A stretch of DNA of 64,000 nt from Fimbriimonadaceae bacterium (GTDB lineage Bacteria; Armatimonadota; Fimbriimonadia; Fimbriimonadales; Fimbriimonadaceae). The stretch covers positions 1,768,605-1,832,604 of the forward strand of contig JAHBTE010000001.1 in NCBI GenBank assembly GCA_019638675.1, in the 5' to 3' direction. Positions 9,549-18,002 of this stretch are shown here, one piece after another; position 1 is the first letter of the stretch; each line of letters begins with the position of its first letter. Under the pieces are notes generated by a model. That model saw only the letters and a program-made list of their open reading frames with translations, had not been told where the DNA came from and did not search any database. Position numbers and translations under genes: made by a program.

Positions 9549-9887
9549 TTAGTCGGTAGGCGCGTTCGCAAGATTAAACACAACCTCTCCGCTCTTTTTT
9601 ACTTCTATTGAGCCAGAATCACTTTTTTGATCCCACGGATAGATACGTCTCGAAATTGACCTATTTGAACCTTGAACTTGGACAAGGTACGTCCATTTCC
9701 ACGGATGCAAAACGGCTGTGTCGGCGGAGAATTGAACAACCTGTCCGTCAATATAGACATTCGAGTTTGGGTCACTTCTTATTATGAGAATAGGGTTGAA
9801 ATATGGGTTAAAAAAAATAATCAGGAGTAATGTCCCCAAAGCTAAGCAGACAAAGTATTTCCACAAATGCGGGATTCGTTTCTTCAT
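9549..9887 (-). CDS. Membrane-anchored PEGA-like protein
   Basis: 112 residues. A basic N-terminus (MKKRIPHLWKY) and one hydrophobic helix (~11-27) anchor it; outside, SDPNSNVYIDGQVVQ followed by strands to WKWTYLVQVQ resembles a single PEGA repeat, a beta module of surface-associated proteins. TTAGG abuts the ATG. Function unknown; accessory, no counterpart nearby. Confidence 0.55.
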   Translation of the reverse strand: MKKRIPHLWKYFVCLALGTLLLIIFFNPYFNPILIIRSDPNSNVYIDGQVVQFSADTAVLHPWKWTYLVQVQGSNRSISRRIYPWDQKSDSGSIEVKKSGEVVFNLANAPTD

Positions 9888-9912
9888 CCTAATTTCACCA
9901 CTAGCTTACAAA

Positions 9913-9985
9913 TTACATCGTCGGAAGCTTATTCTTCCGCCGAAGCTTTGGTAACCGCAACATCGTTAGGATCAGCAATGGTTGA
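9913..9985 (-). repeat. Chimeric duplication scar: BON-gene start fused to rimK end
   Basis: Reading the minus strand, 30 of 35 bases from 9979 match the start of the BON gene at 8140 (I-A-D-P-N-D-V-A versus M-A-D-P-N-D-V-A). At the shared string ACCAAAGC the sequence switches to a copy of the last 40 bases of rimK (34 of 40 match; genuine end at 10409-10448). ACCAAAGCC is common to both parents, so the junction lies on a 9-nt microhomology. The upstream bases also resemble the BON leader. Non-coding relic, stop codons present. The rest of 9888-10015 holds nothing else I recognise. Confidence 0.7.
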
Positions 9986-10015
9986 ATTTTAGCAAAGGTC
10001 AAGCAGGTAAAACTT

Positions 10016-10333
10016 CTAATCATTCTTTTTCGGATAATTGTATTCTCCGGCCCTGGAAATGCCTGCATTGTTCGTGTAGTTCAGATCGCCGCCTTGATCC
10101 ACTAGGTATTTTCCGATTTCGTAATGGCCCCTGCCAAATGCTTCCCACGCAGCTCGCTCTCCATTTTCGTCTTTTATTTTGGGATCAACGCCACTTTCAA
10201 CCAGACGCTTGACCTCCTCAAAATCGCCTGCCTTTGCCGCTTGATGTAAGGGTGTGCCACGATATTCCAAACCATTGCACCCGCTGCAAAAGGCTAACAC
10301 AAGCAATATGGGTAGTGACGGATACGGTTTCAC
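10016..10333 (-). CDS. Ankyrin-repeat lipoprotein
   Basis: 105 residues, GTG start with AGGAG about 11 nt upstream. Signal MKPYPSLPILLVLAFCSGC with a lipobox-like end at Cys19. The mature part contains roughly two ankyrin repeats: GTPLHQAAKAGDFEEVKRLV and the next with GERAAWEAFGRGHYEIGKYL, so it should be an extracytoplasmic protein-binding module. Partner unknown. It lies between the genuine end of rimK and the decayed copy of that end at 9913-9952. Confidence 0.75.
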   Translation of the reverse strand: MKPYPSLPILLVLAFCSGCNGLEYRGTPLHQAAKAGDFEEVKRLVESGVDPKIKDENGERAAWEAFGRGHYEIGKYLVDQGGDLNYTNNAGISRAGEYNYPKKND

Positions 10334-10408
10334 TGATTAGTTGCTCCTATGAGGTTATTACTCGGAATTTGTCTGCTTGCCTTACGAAGCTTCAAATGGT
10401 GCTTAAAC

Positions 10409-11581
10409 TTAATTTGTCGGAAGCTTCTTCTTTCGCCGAGGCTTTGGTCGCGCAGGAATCAGGCCGCGCATGGATTCGTGCTTTCCAAAGCAAAGCAGTC
10501 GGTCGCCAGATTGCAATACAAATGTGCTCCGGGGATTTTCCAAGAACAAATCCGGTCGCTCTACTGTAAGAACAACGATATCCTTTTCCCGGATTCCAGA
10601 TTCGCGGATCGTTTTCTGATCGAATTCCGGCGTGTTGGGCACCACCAATTCGGCAACGCCGTAACCAGTTTGGAGAGAAAGGCGCTCCCGAACATCAAGC
10701 TCGGGGAAGGTGACCTGCTCGGCGATGTAATCAATGATCTGCCCGGCGACATCGATTCCAGTGCAGGTTTCGATTCCTTCTAGACCCGGGGATGAGTTGA
10801 CTTCGATAACTTGCGGGCCGTCTTGGCTTTCCAGCATATCAACGCCAGCAATCCGGAGACCAAGAATCTTTGCCGCCTGAATCGCGGTTCGTTCGTACTC
10901 TTTGGGGAGGTCAAGGGCTTCGGCTTTGCCGCCGCGGTGGATATTGCTTCGGAATTCTTGCCCTTGGGCTACCCGCCGCATACCAGCGACAACCCGGTCG
11001 CCAACCACAAACGCTCGGACATCTTTGCCCTTAGATTCCGCGACAAACTTTTGAATCAAAACGTTTTGCTTGGCGCCGTGCAGAGTTTCAATAATCGCTT
11101 CCGCGACTTTTTGAGTCTCGGCTAGAATTACACCGACTCCTTGGGTTCCTTCGAGCAGCTTGATAATGACTGGCGCGCCACCCACGCTTTCAATCGCGTG
11201 GAGAATATCTTTGCGGTCACGCACAAAGCTTGTGGGAGCGATTCCGATATCGTATTTGCTTAGAATTTGCAGACAGCGGAGTTTGTCGCGAGTGTTCCCG
11301 ATAGCGTTAGAAGTGTTCGCCGTAAACACGCCCATCTGTTGAAATTGGCGGACGATGGAAGTTCCGTAAGAAGTAATTGATGCTCCAATCCGAGGGATGA
11401 TTGCATCGTATGTGGAAAGCCGCCGGCCCCGGTAGAACAGCTCCGGATGCTGGTGCTCAATGTGGATGCTGAACTTGAGAGTATCTAAAACTTTGACGTT
11501 GTGGCCACGATCGACCGCCGCCTCGCGAAGGCGTCGCGTGGAATACAAATTGCGATTACGGCTGAGAATGGCGACCTTCAT
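10409..11581 (-). CDS. rimK: RimK-type glutamate ligase fused to an RCK_C domain
   Basis: 390 residues. Residues 1-~290 are a complete RimK ATP-grasp ligase (MKVAILSR start; KLLEGTQGVGV nucleotide-binding loop; VIEVNSSPGLEGIE metal/ATP site), the family that adds glutamates to the C-terminus of ribosomal protein S6. Residues ~305-378 are extra: GYGVAELVVPNTPEF, IREKDIVVLTVERPD and STFVLQSGDRLLCFG match an RCK_C/TrkA-C domain, known from K+ transporters as a ligand sensor that in some proteins binds c-di-AMP. A basic tail (PKPRRKKKLPTN) ends the protein. It follows rimB by 23 nt, so likely an operon. Family function is firm; regulation through RCK_C is inference. Confidence 0.88.
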   Translation of the reverse strand: MKVAILSRNRNLYSTRRLREAAVDRGHNVKVLDTLKFSIHIEHQHPELFYRGRRLSTYDAIIPRIGASITSYGTSIVRQFQQMGVFTANTSNAIGNTRDKLRCLQILSKYDIGIAPTSFVRDRKDILHAIESVGGAPVIIKLLEGTQGVGVILAETQKVAEAIIETLHGAKQNVLIQKFVAESKGKDVRAFVVGDRVVAGMRRVAQGQEFRSNIHRGGKAEALDLPKEYERTAIQAAKILGLRIAGVDMLESQDGPQVIEVNSSPGLEGIETCTGIDVAGQIIDYIAEQVTFPELDVRERLSLQTGYGVAELVVPNTPEFDQKTIRESGIREKDIVVLTVERPDLFLENPRSTFVLQSGDRLLCFGKHESMRGLIPARPKPRRKKKLPTN

Positions 11582-11604
11582 ATCAGGCTCTTTTAGTACT
11601 GGAA

Positions 11605-12036
11605 TTAAGTGAGATGGGATTCGCTGGCGTCAACAACAAATGTTCCTTCTAAAGTTGAGCGGCCAACAAGCATTCGTCGGAGCATCTTTTTCCGTGAGTT
11701 CAAAGTGATCTCAACGAGCTTTGATATTCCCCCAAGCACAATTGTAGTGGTTACAACATAACGGGTTTGGGCACGGCCCGATGAAGAACGTACGGTGGTC
11801 TTGCGTGTGATGGGGCAGGTGACGTGAACCCAAGTGTGCTCACGATTGATTTTGGTGACAACGTCAAATTCGATTTGTCCATCCTCGCGTTCGGTAATGT
11901 TTTCAGCGTGAATTGAACTTGTTTTTGCGCCTGTATCAATCTTGGCGATAATTTTATTGACGCCCCATTCGGGAAAAGAAACGCGTTCCAGCCACCCAAT
12001 TCGGATAAGATTGGCTTTGCTCGCGTCTGATTCCAT
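11605..12036 (-). CDS. rimB: RimB-type retropepsin-like protease
   Basis: 143 residues of the retropepsin-like family annotated as ATP-dependent zinc protease and studied as RimB in Pseudomonas, where it acts with RimK on modified S6. The aspartic protease motif is intact: AKIDTGAKTSSIHAE, followed by the strand RMLVGRSTLEGTFVVD typical of the family. Upstream of rimK in the same orientation. Start confirmed by TAAACT 7 nt before the ATG with no Shine-Dalgarno. Confidence 0.85.
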   Translation of the reverse strand: MESDASKANLIRIGWLERVSFPEWGVNKIIAKIDTGAKTSSIHAENITEREDGQIEFDVVTKINREHTWVHVTCPITRKTTVRSSSGRAQTRYVVTTTIVLGGISKLVEITLNSRKKMLRRMLVGRSTLEGTFVVDASESHLT

Positions 12037-12116
12037 GGCGGTTAGTTTAGCCTCAAACGCCCAATTGGATTAAGATTTAGTCAACCTTAGCCAAGCTGAA
12101 ACGTTACAATATTGTA

Positions 12117-12971
12117 ATGGTCGCCAATTTTCTGTTCGCACTGGCTTGTTCGCAGGCTGAAATTCAAAAAGATATTATCTATCGCGATTTGGATGGAGCC
12201 CAGATCAAAGCCGACTTTTATCCGCCCGCGTTGAGAAATCCGGCAGGCGATCCAATGGTGATCGTGATTCACGGTGGCGCGTGGGTTGGCGGTCAGCGGC
12301 AAGATATGGCGCTTGTCTGCGAAAATTTAGCTAAGTACGGTTTTGCTTCGGCGACGATCTCTTACCGCCTAGCCCCTCAATCCAAGTATCCGGCGATGCT
12401 GGATGACGTTCAGGGCGCGGTTCGATACTTTAGGGCCAACGCGAAAAAGTACGGTATCAATGCAACAAAAATGGGTGCTCTTGGAGCAAGCGCGGGCGGC
12501 CACTTGGCGTTGCTCCTAGGTTTTACCGATACCCGCGATACTGCGGCAAAAGACAATCCTTTGCAATCTAGCCGGGTACAGGCGGTTGTGAACTTCTTTG
12601 GTCCAGTTGATCTCTCTAAAGACTTTAATACTGCGGTAGCGAGCTACCTTTCGATGCAGGTCACGGGCAAGCAGTACGATCCTGCGGGAGAAGCCATCAA
12701 GAGCTTTAGCCCGATCACTTTTATTGATAAGAAATCGGCCCCCGTTTTCACCATCCAAGGCGACTCTGACACAACTGTTCCGCCGAAACAAGCGAACCGC
12801 TTAGATGATGCTATGAAGGCGATAGGAGTAGAACACACCCTGCGGATGATCCCTGGCATGGGGCACGAGATCAAACTTACTATCCCCGAGTGCGATAAAG
12901 CGGTTAAGGAATCGGTCGAATTTTTGACAAAGCAGTTGATGGGCGAAAAGTCAACTTCCAAATGGTTGTAA
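12117..12971 (+). CDS. Secreted alpha/beta-hydrolase (carboxylesterase type)
   Basis: 284 residues. A short hydrophobic N-terminus (MVANFLFALACSQA) suggests export. Oxyanion motif VIHGGAWVGG, nucleophile elbow GASAGGH, acid in GDSDTTVPP and His in GMGHE complete the triad of the BD-FAE/lipase-like esterases. Likely hydrolyses ester bonds of xylan acetyl groups, lipids or similar; exact substrate not deducible. TACAAT lies 6 nt before ATG (leaderless type). It overlaps the S51 peptidase gene by 10 nt, so the two are co-transcribed. Confidence 0.85.
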   Translation: MVANFLFALACSQAEIQKDIIYRDLDGAQIKADFYPPALRNPAGDPMVIVIHGGAWVGGQRQDMALVCENLAKYGFASATISYRLAPQSKYPAMLDDVQGAVRYFRANAKKYGINATKMGALGASAGGHLALLLGFTDTRDTAAKDNPLQSSRVQAVVNFFGPVDLSKDFNTAVASYLSMQVTGKQYDPAGEAIKSFSPITFIDKKSAPVFTIQGDSDTTVPPKQANRLDDAMKAIGVEHTLRMIPGMGHEIKLTIPECDKAVKESVEFLTKQLMGEKSTSKWL

Positions 12972-13663
12972 TCACGCTTGCCAGTTTGATGTTAGTGAGT
13001 TTGCCTTCTGTCGAAACGACGGAAGGCAAACTGTTTCTGATGGGCGGTGGCTCAACGACTCCTGAAGTCACCAAAGCCTTTATCGCAGAGTGCGGAGGGC
13101 CAAAATCACTCATTATTGTGATGTCACAAACCCGCCAAGAACCCTCAAAAGGTGCTGGAAGTGTTGATCTGCTCAAGGAAAACGGAGCCGAAAACGTGCG
13201 GCTGGTAGCCGATGTTGAGCCAAATGATGACCGGCGCAAAGCGGTGGGGCAAGAACTGGCACAAGCAAAGGGCGTGTGGATTCCTGGTGGCGACCAGAAC
13301 CTATTTATGGATCGCTGGGGAGCAGAGTGGCTACAAAAAGAATTCAGCAGTGCTCTTAAGCGAGGCACGAACTTCTTTGGGACGAGTGCGGGGGCGATGA
13401 TCATGAGCAATCCAATGATCGCCGGGCCGGGGAAAGAGAAGGACACGGTTGAAATCGTTCCCGGAATCGGTTTAACCAAAGCTTTGATTGACACCCACTT
13501 TAAGGAGCGCAACCGCTCGACAAGGCTAGAAAACGGGATCAAGCAAACGGGTAGCAAGCAGTGGATTGGGTTAGATAGTTCCGAGTGGGTAGTCATTCAC
13601 AAAGGCGAAATCATCCGCGTTGTGGGTGATCCTTTGATCGTCGGTATGACGATAAAAAAGTAA
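12962..13663 (+). CDS. Cyanophycinase-like S51 peptidase
   Basis: 233 residues with a short hydrophobic start (MVVITLASLMLVSLPS), probably a signal. KLFLMGGGST opens the class-I glutamine-amidotransferase-like fold; GVWIPGGDQNLFMDRW and FGTSAGAMIM hold the nucleophile Ser, and IDTHFKERNRSTRL is the HF..RxR..RL segment of cyanophycinases. Cleaves Asp-linked or similar dipeptide material in known homologues. No cyanophycin synthetase is present here, so the substrate is open. Overlaps the upstream esterase gene. Confidence 0.82.
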   Translation: MVVITLASLMLVSLPSVETTEGKLFLMGGGSTTPEVTKAFIAECGGPKSLIIVMSQTRQEPSKGAGSVDLLKENGAENVRLVADVEPNDDRRKAVGQELAQAKGVWIPGGDQNLFMDRWGAEWLQKEFSSALKRGTNFFGTSAGAMIMSNPMIAGPGKEKDTVEIVPGIGLTKALIDTHFKERNRSTRLENGIKQTGSKQWIGLDSSEWVVIHKGEIIRVVGDPLIVGMTIKK

Positions 13664-13706
13664 AAGTCTCAACGACTTCCGGCCGATTCCGTAGTCTTTA
13701 CTGTTC

Positions 13707-14972
13707 ATGAGTAGCGTCATTCTGCCAACCGTGAAAAACCGGATTGAAAGTCTGGATTTTCTACGCGGAATGGCGATCCTTGGAATTCTGCTCGCCAATA
13801 TATTTGCCTTCGGCTGGTTCGGCATCGCAAATGAAATAGCAGGGCATCGTAGCCTTCCGGGCGAAATACCGCTACTCGAAGCGCTTCGCGTAACGTTTAT
13901 CACCGGAAAAGCACGGGCTTTGCTTTGTGTTCTGTTCGGCGCGGGAATCTATCTGCAGTACCGCAAAAGGCTCTCGGCTGGGCAATCATGGCCCGGGAGC
14001 TACGCCTGGCGAACAGTTTTGCTGTTGATTATCGGGCTGATCCACGGAATATTCATCTGGTACGGCGACATCTTATTTTCTTATTCAGTGGTCGCTTTAT
14101 TTGCGATGCTGTGCGTGCGAATGTCTGATCGAGCGATGTTTTGGCTTGCGATCAGTATGCTGATTCTTTCGATCTTGGGTGGTTTCGGTCAACTATCAGC
14201 GCGGGCAGACATGGGTGGCAGCGGGGATCCGATTGCTTCATTTCTCGCTTGGGGTGAACACGCTTCAGAGCAACACGTTTATCAAGCGGGAACCTATCTT
14301 GACCAGGTTGTTTTTCGCCTGAAAATCTTTGCGATCAGTTTGATGAGCCTTCCGTTCATCTGTTTAGAACTGGGGGCTATGGTGGCGTTCGGATTCTTGA
14401 TGGCGAAAAAAGGGTTATTTTCTAAACCTAGCGGCAATCTGAAGCTAACGAAGCAATTAAGCTTAGTCGGGATAGCTGGCCTGGTTTTGAATTTCGCCTT
14501 GGCATTCTGGCGACTGGCTCCGGGTGGAGAAGTTCTTGATCCGTTGATTGAGTTCGGATTCAATGCGCCGCTTTCTATTGGCTACGCAATCTGGGGCGCA
14601 ATACTAATAGAACGAGGGATTGCCAAGGGGTTCACGAACTTCATTTCTCCTGTCGGCAAGATGGCCCTGACTTGCTATCTGATGCAGAGTTTGATCTGTA
14701 CTGCAGTGTTTTACAGTTGGGGCGGAGGTTTATTTGCACGCTTATCCTTCTTGCAGATTCTTGCCGTTGTCCCAGCGGTTTGGGCGGTGAACTTAATCTT
14801 TGCTCACCTTTGGCTTAAGAAATTCCCGATGGGGCCGGTTGAGTGGCTGTGGCGATCTATGGCAATGGGACGCAGTGCTACTCAAGCAATCGCCGAAGTG
14901 CCAATTGGCGGAGCGGTTCCGCCGCCGTTATTCGAACCGGCGGCGAACCCGGAGTTTCGGGACGGGAACTAA
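13707..14972 (+). CDS. DUF418 family membrane protein
   Basis: 421 residues, about 9-10 hydrophobic helices. Family features: RIESLDFLRGMAILGILLAN at the start, RLLF-like loop (ARALLCVLFGAG), and C-terminal GPVEWLWR, as in the YeiB/DUF418 proteins related to acyltransferase-3 membrane proteins; biochemical role undefined. Starts at ATG 13707 with TAGTCT about 9 nt upstream. Its last 45 nt overlap the 3' end of hspR on the opposite strand, both frames being maintained. Confidence 0.85.
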   Translation: MSSVILPTVKNRIESLDFLRGMAILGILLANIFAFGWFGIANEIAGHRSLPGEIPLLEALRVTFITGKARALLCVLFGAGIYLQYRKRLSAGQSWPGSYAWRTVLLLIIGLIHGIFIWYGDILFSYSVVALFAMLCVRMSDRAMFWLAISMLILSILGGFGQLSARADMGGSGDPIASFLAWGEHASEQHVYQAGTYLDQVVFRLKIFAISLMSLPFICLELGAMVAFGFLMAKKGLFSKPSGNLKLTKQLSLVGIAGLVLNFALAFWRLAPGGEVLDPLIEFGFNAPLSIGYAIWGAILIERGIAKGFTNFISPVGKMALTCYLMQSLICTAVFYSWGGGLFARLSFLQILAVVPAVWAVNLIFAHLWLKKFPMGPVEWLWRSMAMGRSATQAIAEVPIGGAVPPPLFEPAANPEFRDGN

Positions 14973-15329
14973 AGGCGTATCTTGCCGAACCGGAGCATTG
15001 GAATTTGCGGACATAGATTGAATCCGCAGTTCAACATCCTTGGCAAATTCGTTGAACTGGTCTTCAAAGTCCGTTCGCATATCTTCCATATCATCCAATA
15101 GCTTGAGGATGATGTCAACGCCTGCCAAGTTCACGCCGAGTTGCTGGGTCAGTCGTTGAATTTGTTTGACCCGGGCGATGTCATTTTCGCTGTAAAGTCG
15201 GTTCTTCGCTCCGACCCGGGCAGGAATAATGAGTCCGAGTTTTTCGTATTGGCGTAACGTTTGGGGGTGAGTGCCGCATAGTTCGGCGGCAACGCCAATC
15301 ATGTAAACAGGTTGTTTTGTGTTTCTCAT
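14928..15329 (-). CDS. hspR: HspR heat-shock repressor (MerR family)
   Basis: 133 residues: MerR-type winged helix ([31 protein letters not shown]), then a coiled coil ([20 protein letters not shown]) and a basic tail ending RVRRRFE. HspR represses chaperone genes through HAIR operators and typically needs DnaK as co-repressor. The gene overlaps dnaJ by 4 nt and is its downstream partner, and a HAIR operator lies before dnaJ, so the pair is autoregulated. Confidence 0.88.
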   Translation of the reverse strand: MRNTKQPVYMIGVAAELCGTHPQTLRQYEKLGLIIPARVGAKNRLYSENDIARVKQIQRLTQQLGVNLAGVDIILKLLDDMEDMRTDFEDQFNEFAKDVELRIQSMSANSNAPVRQDTPLVPVPKLRVRRRFE

Positions 15330-16312
15330 TTTTGGCTAATCCTTGATTTTCGAGCGGCTTCCAAATGTTTACGCTCGTTGGGTGAAAGCTCTGTAGGAAC
15401 GGTGATTTTCACTTTGGCGATAAGGTCACCTTTGCCAGTTCCACCTGATTTCGTTAAACCCTGGCCCTTCAACCGGAATAGCTTTCCGCTTGAGGTTCCT
15501 GGTGGAATCGTAACCGTCCCGCTAGAACGCAGAGTCGGCACTTTTGATTCTCCGCCAAGCACTGCTTCCAAGTAGTCCACTTCGATTTCAGTTTCCAGGT
15601 CGTCGCCTTTCCGTGTGAATTTGGGGTGAGGAGCCTGGTTAACTAGAACATAAAGGTCGCCTTGCCGACCGTCCGAACCCTTTGTTCCGCCGCCAGAAAC
15701 TCGCAGTCGTTTACCGTCGGCGATTCCGGCAGGGATAGTGACTTCAACTCGGCGGGAGCGGGGAACAATTCCCGTGCCGTTGCAGTTGGGGCAAGCGGCC
15801 ATTTGGCGATCGTTGGTCTGCACCTGGCCCGAGCCTTTGCACTTCACGCAGGCATCTTTTGCGTTGTAGGTGAGCGTCCGTCGAACCCCAGAATCAATCT
15901 CTTCGAGAGTTAATGTGATCGCTTGTTCTAGGTCGGTTGCGGGAATAACACGGCGTTGAGCGGCAAAAGGATCACCGCCACGCGCACCAAATCCTTCGAA
16001 AAACTGCTCGAAAATCGTGCCGAATCCAGCTCCGCCGATGTCTTCAAACCGGACTCCGCCCGGATTTCCACCGCCACCTGGCTGAGCGACTTGATCCCAG
16101 TTCGCGCCAAACATATCGTACTTTTTGCGTTTTGCCGGGTCAGAAAGTACTTCGTATGCCTCGCTGACTTCTTTGAACTTCTGCTCTGCCTCGGGGTTGT
16201 TTGGGTTCAAATCTGGGTGATACTTCCGCGCAAGTTTGCGATAAGCAGCTTTAATTTCCTTTTCGTCTGCCTTTTTACTGACGCCTAAGAGAGCGTAATA
16301 ATCGTTCTTCAT
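15326..16312 (-). CDS. dnaJ: DnaJ chaperone with a reduced zinc region
   Basis: 328 residues from ATG 16312; a longer frame to 16348 would begin inside the HAIR operator and is rejected. J domain at 1-67 with the HPD tripeptide (KYHPDLNPN); G/F-rich linker ~70-125; substrate domains after it. Only two CxxCxGxG motifs remain (CVKCKGSG and CPNCNGTG), where canonical DnaJ has four, so one zinc site at most. Co-chaperone of DnaK, stimulating its ATPase. Operon with hspR; dnaK and grpE are not in the window. Confidence 0.9.
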   Translation of the reverse strand: MKNDYYALLGVSKKADEKEIKAAYRKLARKYHPDLNPNNPEAEQKFKEVSEAYEVLSDPAKRKKYDMFGANWDQVAQPGGGGNPGGVRFEDIGGAGFGTIFEQFFEGFGARGGDPFAAQRRVIPATDLEQAITLTLEEIDSGVRRTLTYNAKDACVKCKGSGQVQTNDRQMAACPNCNGTGIVPRSRRVEVTIPAGIADGKRLRVSGGGTKGSDGRQGDLYVLVNQAPHPKFTRKGDDLETEIEVDYLEAVLGGESKVPTLRSSGTVTIPPGTSSGKLFRLKGQGLTKSGGTGKGDLIAKVKITVPTELSPNERKHLEAARKSRISQK

Positions 16313-16332
16313 TGCATTCTTGCGCTCAAGCA

Positions 16333-16353
16333 CTTTAGTGCTATACACTCAAG
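16333..16353. promoter_or_regulatory. HAIR operator for HspR
   Basis: CTTTAGT, seven bases, then ACTCAAG: the HspR-associated inverted repeat CTTGAGT-N7-ACTCAAG with one mismatch. It sits 20 nt upstream of the dnaJ start. A palindrome CTTGCGCTCAAG at 16319-16330 directly adjoins it and may be a further weak half-site. Confidence 0.82.
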
Positions 16354-16462
16354 TAGACAATTTTCAGGCCAGTTAAGTTTCAGGAATAGGTCTCGTGAAT
16401 ATTCTTACAATTCGTTCAGGTTCAGTCTGAAGACGGAGTGAACAGTTGCCTAATATTTACCT

Positions 16463-17314
16463 GTGCAACTAGCGAGTCTAGAAATAAGGATGGCCCGAAG
16501 CGAGAATCTTCCGGTGCTTCCACAAGCAGTCAGCGAAATCATGAGACTCGCCGATGACCCAAATGCGAATCAGCGACATCTTGAAAAAGCGTTTGAACAG
16601 GATCCAGCTATTACGGCAAAGATTCTCAAAGTTGCGAACTCTTCGTACTACGGTGGAAACAGCGCACCGACAATTGGGCGGGCGATTAGTTTTCTTGGTA
16701 TGTCTGCCATTCGGTCATTGGTTATTGGAATCTCGTTCCAACAGATGACAGGGAACAAATCCGAATCGAAGCACTTTAATAAATTGCAGTACTGGCAACA
16801 CTCCACTGCGACAGCGATCGCATGTCGCGTGATTGGCAAACTCAGGCTCCCGGTGAAAAGCGAAGAACTTTACTGTACTGGCATGATGCACGATATCGGC
16901 TTGCTCATTTTCGAGCGGTTTATGCCCAAAGAATTAGACGCTGCTATTGAACTCAGCCTCAAAACTGGAATTCCGCTTTGCGATGCGGAAACGAATATTG
17001 TTGGTTACGATCACACAGAAGTCGGCGGGCTACTGGCCGAAAAATGGCATCTCAATGACTTGATGCGCAACGGCATCCGATACCACCGAGAGCCAAACAA
17101 AGACGGACAGTATTACGAATCCACTAAGTTAGTGAATTTGGGAGAAAAAGTCGCTGTGATGTGCGGCTACGCTGGCCCTGGCGTAACCAAGGTTCCGGAC
17201 GTTGCCCAGTTTGCGCGAGATGTTGAACTGCCAGTAGAGCAAATCCCGATCATTTTGCAAGTCGTTCAACAAGAACTTGATAAAGTGATGGCTTCGTTTA
17301 ACATCGCTGCTTAG
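16463..17314 (+). CDS. HDOD-domain signalling protein
   Basis: 283 residues, a single HDOD domain (ENLPVLPQAVSEIMRLADDP, then DPAITAKILKVANSSYYG, ISFLGMSAIRSLV). The HD pair is partly kept (MMHDIGLLIFERF), but HDOD proteins are usually non-catalytic output or scaffold modules in c-di-GMP, motility or stress signalling. GTG start with TAATAT 6 nt upstream (leaderless type). Alone between the chaperone and sigma-factor operons. Confidence 0.85.
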   Translation: MQLASLEIRMARSENLPVLPQAVSEIMRLADDPNANQRHLEKAFEQDPAITAKILKVANSSYYGGNSAPTIGRAISFLGMSAIRSLVIGISFQQMTGNKSESKHFNKLQYWQHSTATAIACRVIGKLRLPVKSEELYCTGMMHDIGLLIFERFMPKELDAAIELSLKTGIPLCDAETNIVGYDHTEVGGLLAEKWHLNDLMRNGIRYHREPNKDGQYYESTKLVNLGEKVAVMCGYAGPGVTKVPDVAQFARDVELPVEQIPIILQVVQQELDKVMASFNIAA

Positions 17315-17432
17315 TCGTACAAGTCTAAGAGTCCCAGCATATTTGCGGTTATTCACGATTTCTTTTTGCGGCGGGAACGCACCGGACATTGAACTGGTTG
17401 AACCTGGTCAGAGGTAGAATCGCGCAGCATCC

Positions 17433-18002
17433 ATGCTCTTCTCGAGAGCCAATTCTCTACGCGATCGCTTTCAACGACAGGCTGAAGACGCTTACCCATC
17501 GATTTTCGGTACGGCGCTCCGCCTGACACGTGATCGCGAGGAAGCGGAGGACTTGGCGCAGGAAGCAATCGTTCGAGCCTACGAAGCGTTTGATCGCTTT
17601 GATGGGCAGAATTTTAAGGCGTGGATATTACGCATTCTTACCAACCTCTACATTAACAAATACCGGCGAAAAAAGCGGACAGGTTTGGTGGTTTCGTTGG
17701 ACGACGATGAGAATTCGTACGAGCCAACTGGGCCAGCCGAATACAGTCCAGACCGCTTGGTGTTTGATGAAATGTTAGGGGCCGAAGTTGAAGAAGCCTT
17801 GTCCCAAGTACCGGACGTTTTTAAGATTGCGGTGATTCTCAGTGACCTGCAAGGGTTGAGCTACGATGAAATCGCACTCGCAACAGATGTTCCGGTTGGA
17901 ACCGTGCGTTCGCGCATTGCCAGAGGACGAGCAATTCTCCGTCGGGAACTGGAACGATTTGCCCTCCAAGAGGGTTACATTAAGCAGGAAAGCGAGAAAT
18001 GA
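17433..18002 (+). CDS. ECF-type RNA polymerase sigma factor
   Basis: 189 residues. Sigma-2 region: LAQEAIVRAYEAFDRFDG, FKAWILRILTNLYINKYRRK; sigma-4 region: LSYDEIALATDVPVGTVRSR followed by IARGRAILRREL. Acidic linker between them. Directs a stress or envelope regulon in known relatives. Its stop overlaps the start of the next gene (ATGA), the standard layout for a sigma/anti-sigma pair. Confidence 0.92.
   Translation: MLFSRANSLRDRFQRQAEDAYPSIFGTALRLTRDREEAEDLAQEAIVRAYEAFDRFDGQNFKAWILRILTNLYINKYRRKKRTGLVVSLDDDENSYEPTGPAEYSPDRLVFDEMLGAEVEEALSQVPDVFKIAVILSDLQGLSYDEIALATDVPVGTVRSRIARGRAILRRELERFALQEGYIKQESEK

Noticed and set aside
10349-11342. Plus-strand ORFs of 60-144 codons
   Set aside because: Antisense shadows of rimK, which has clear motifs throughout.
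12904-13596. 230-codon minus-strand ORF
   Set aside because: Complement of the S51 peptidase gene; Ser/Pro/Arg-rich shadow translation.
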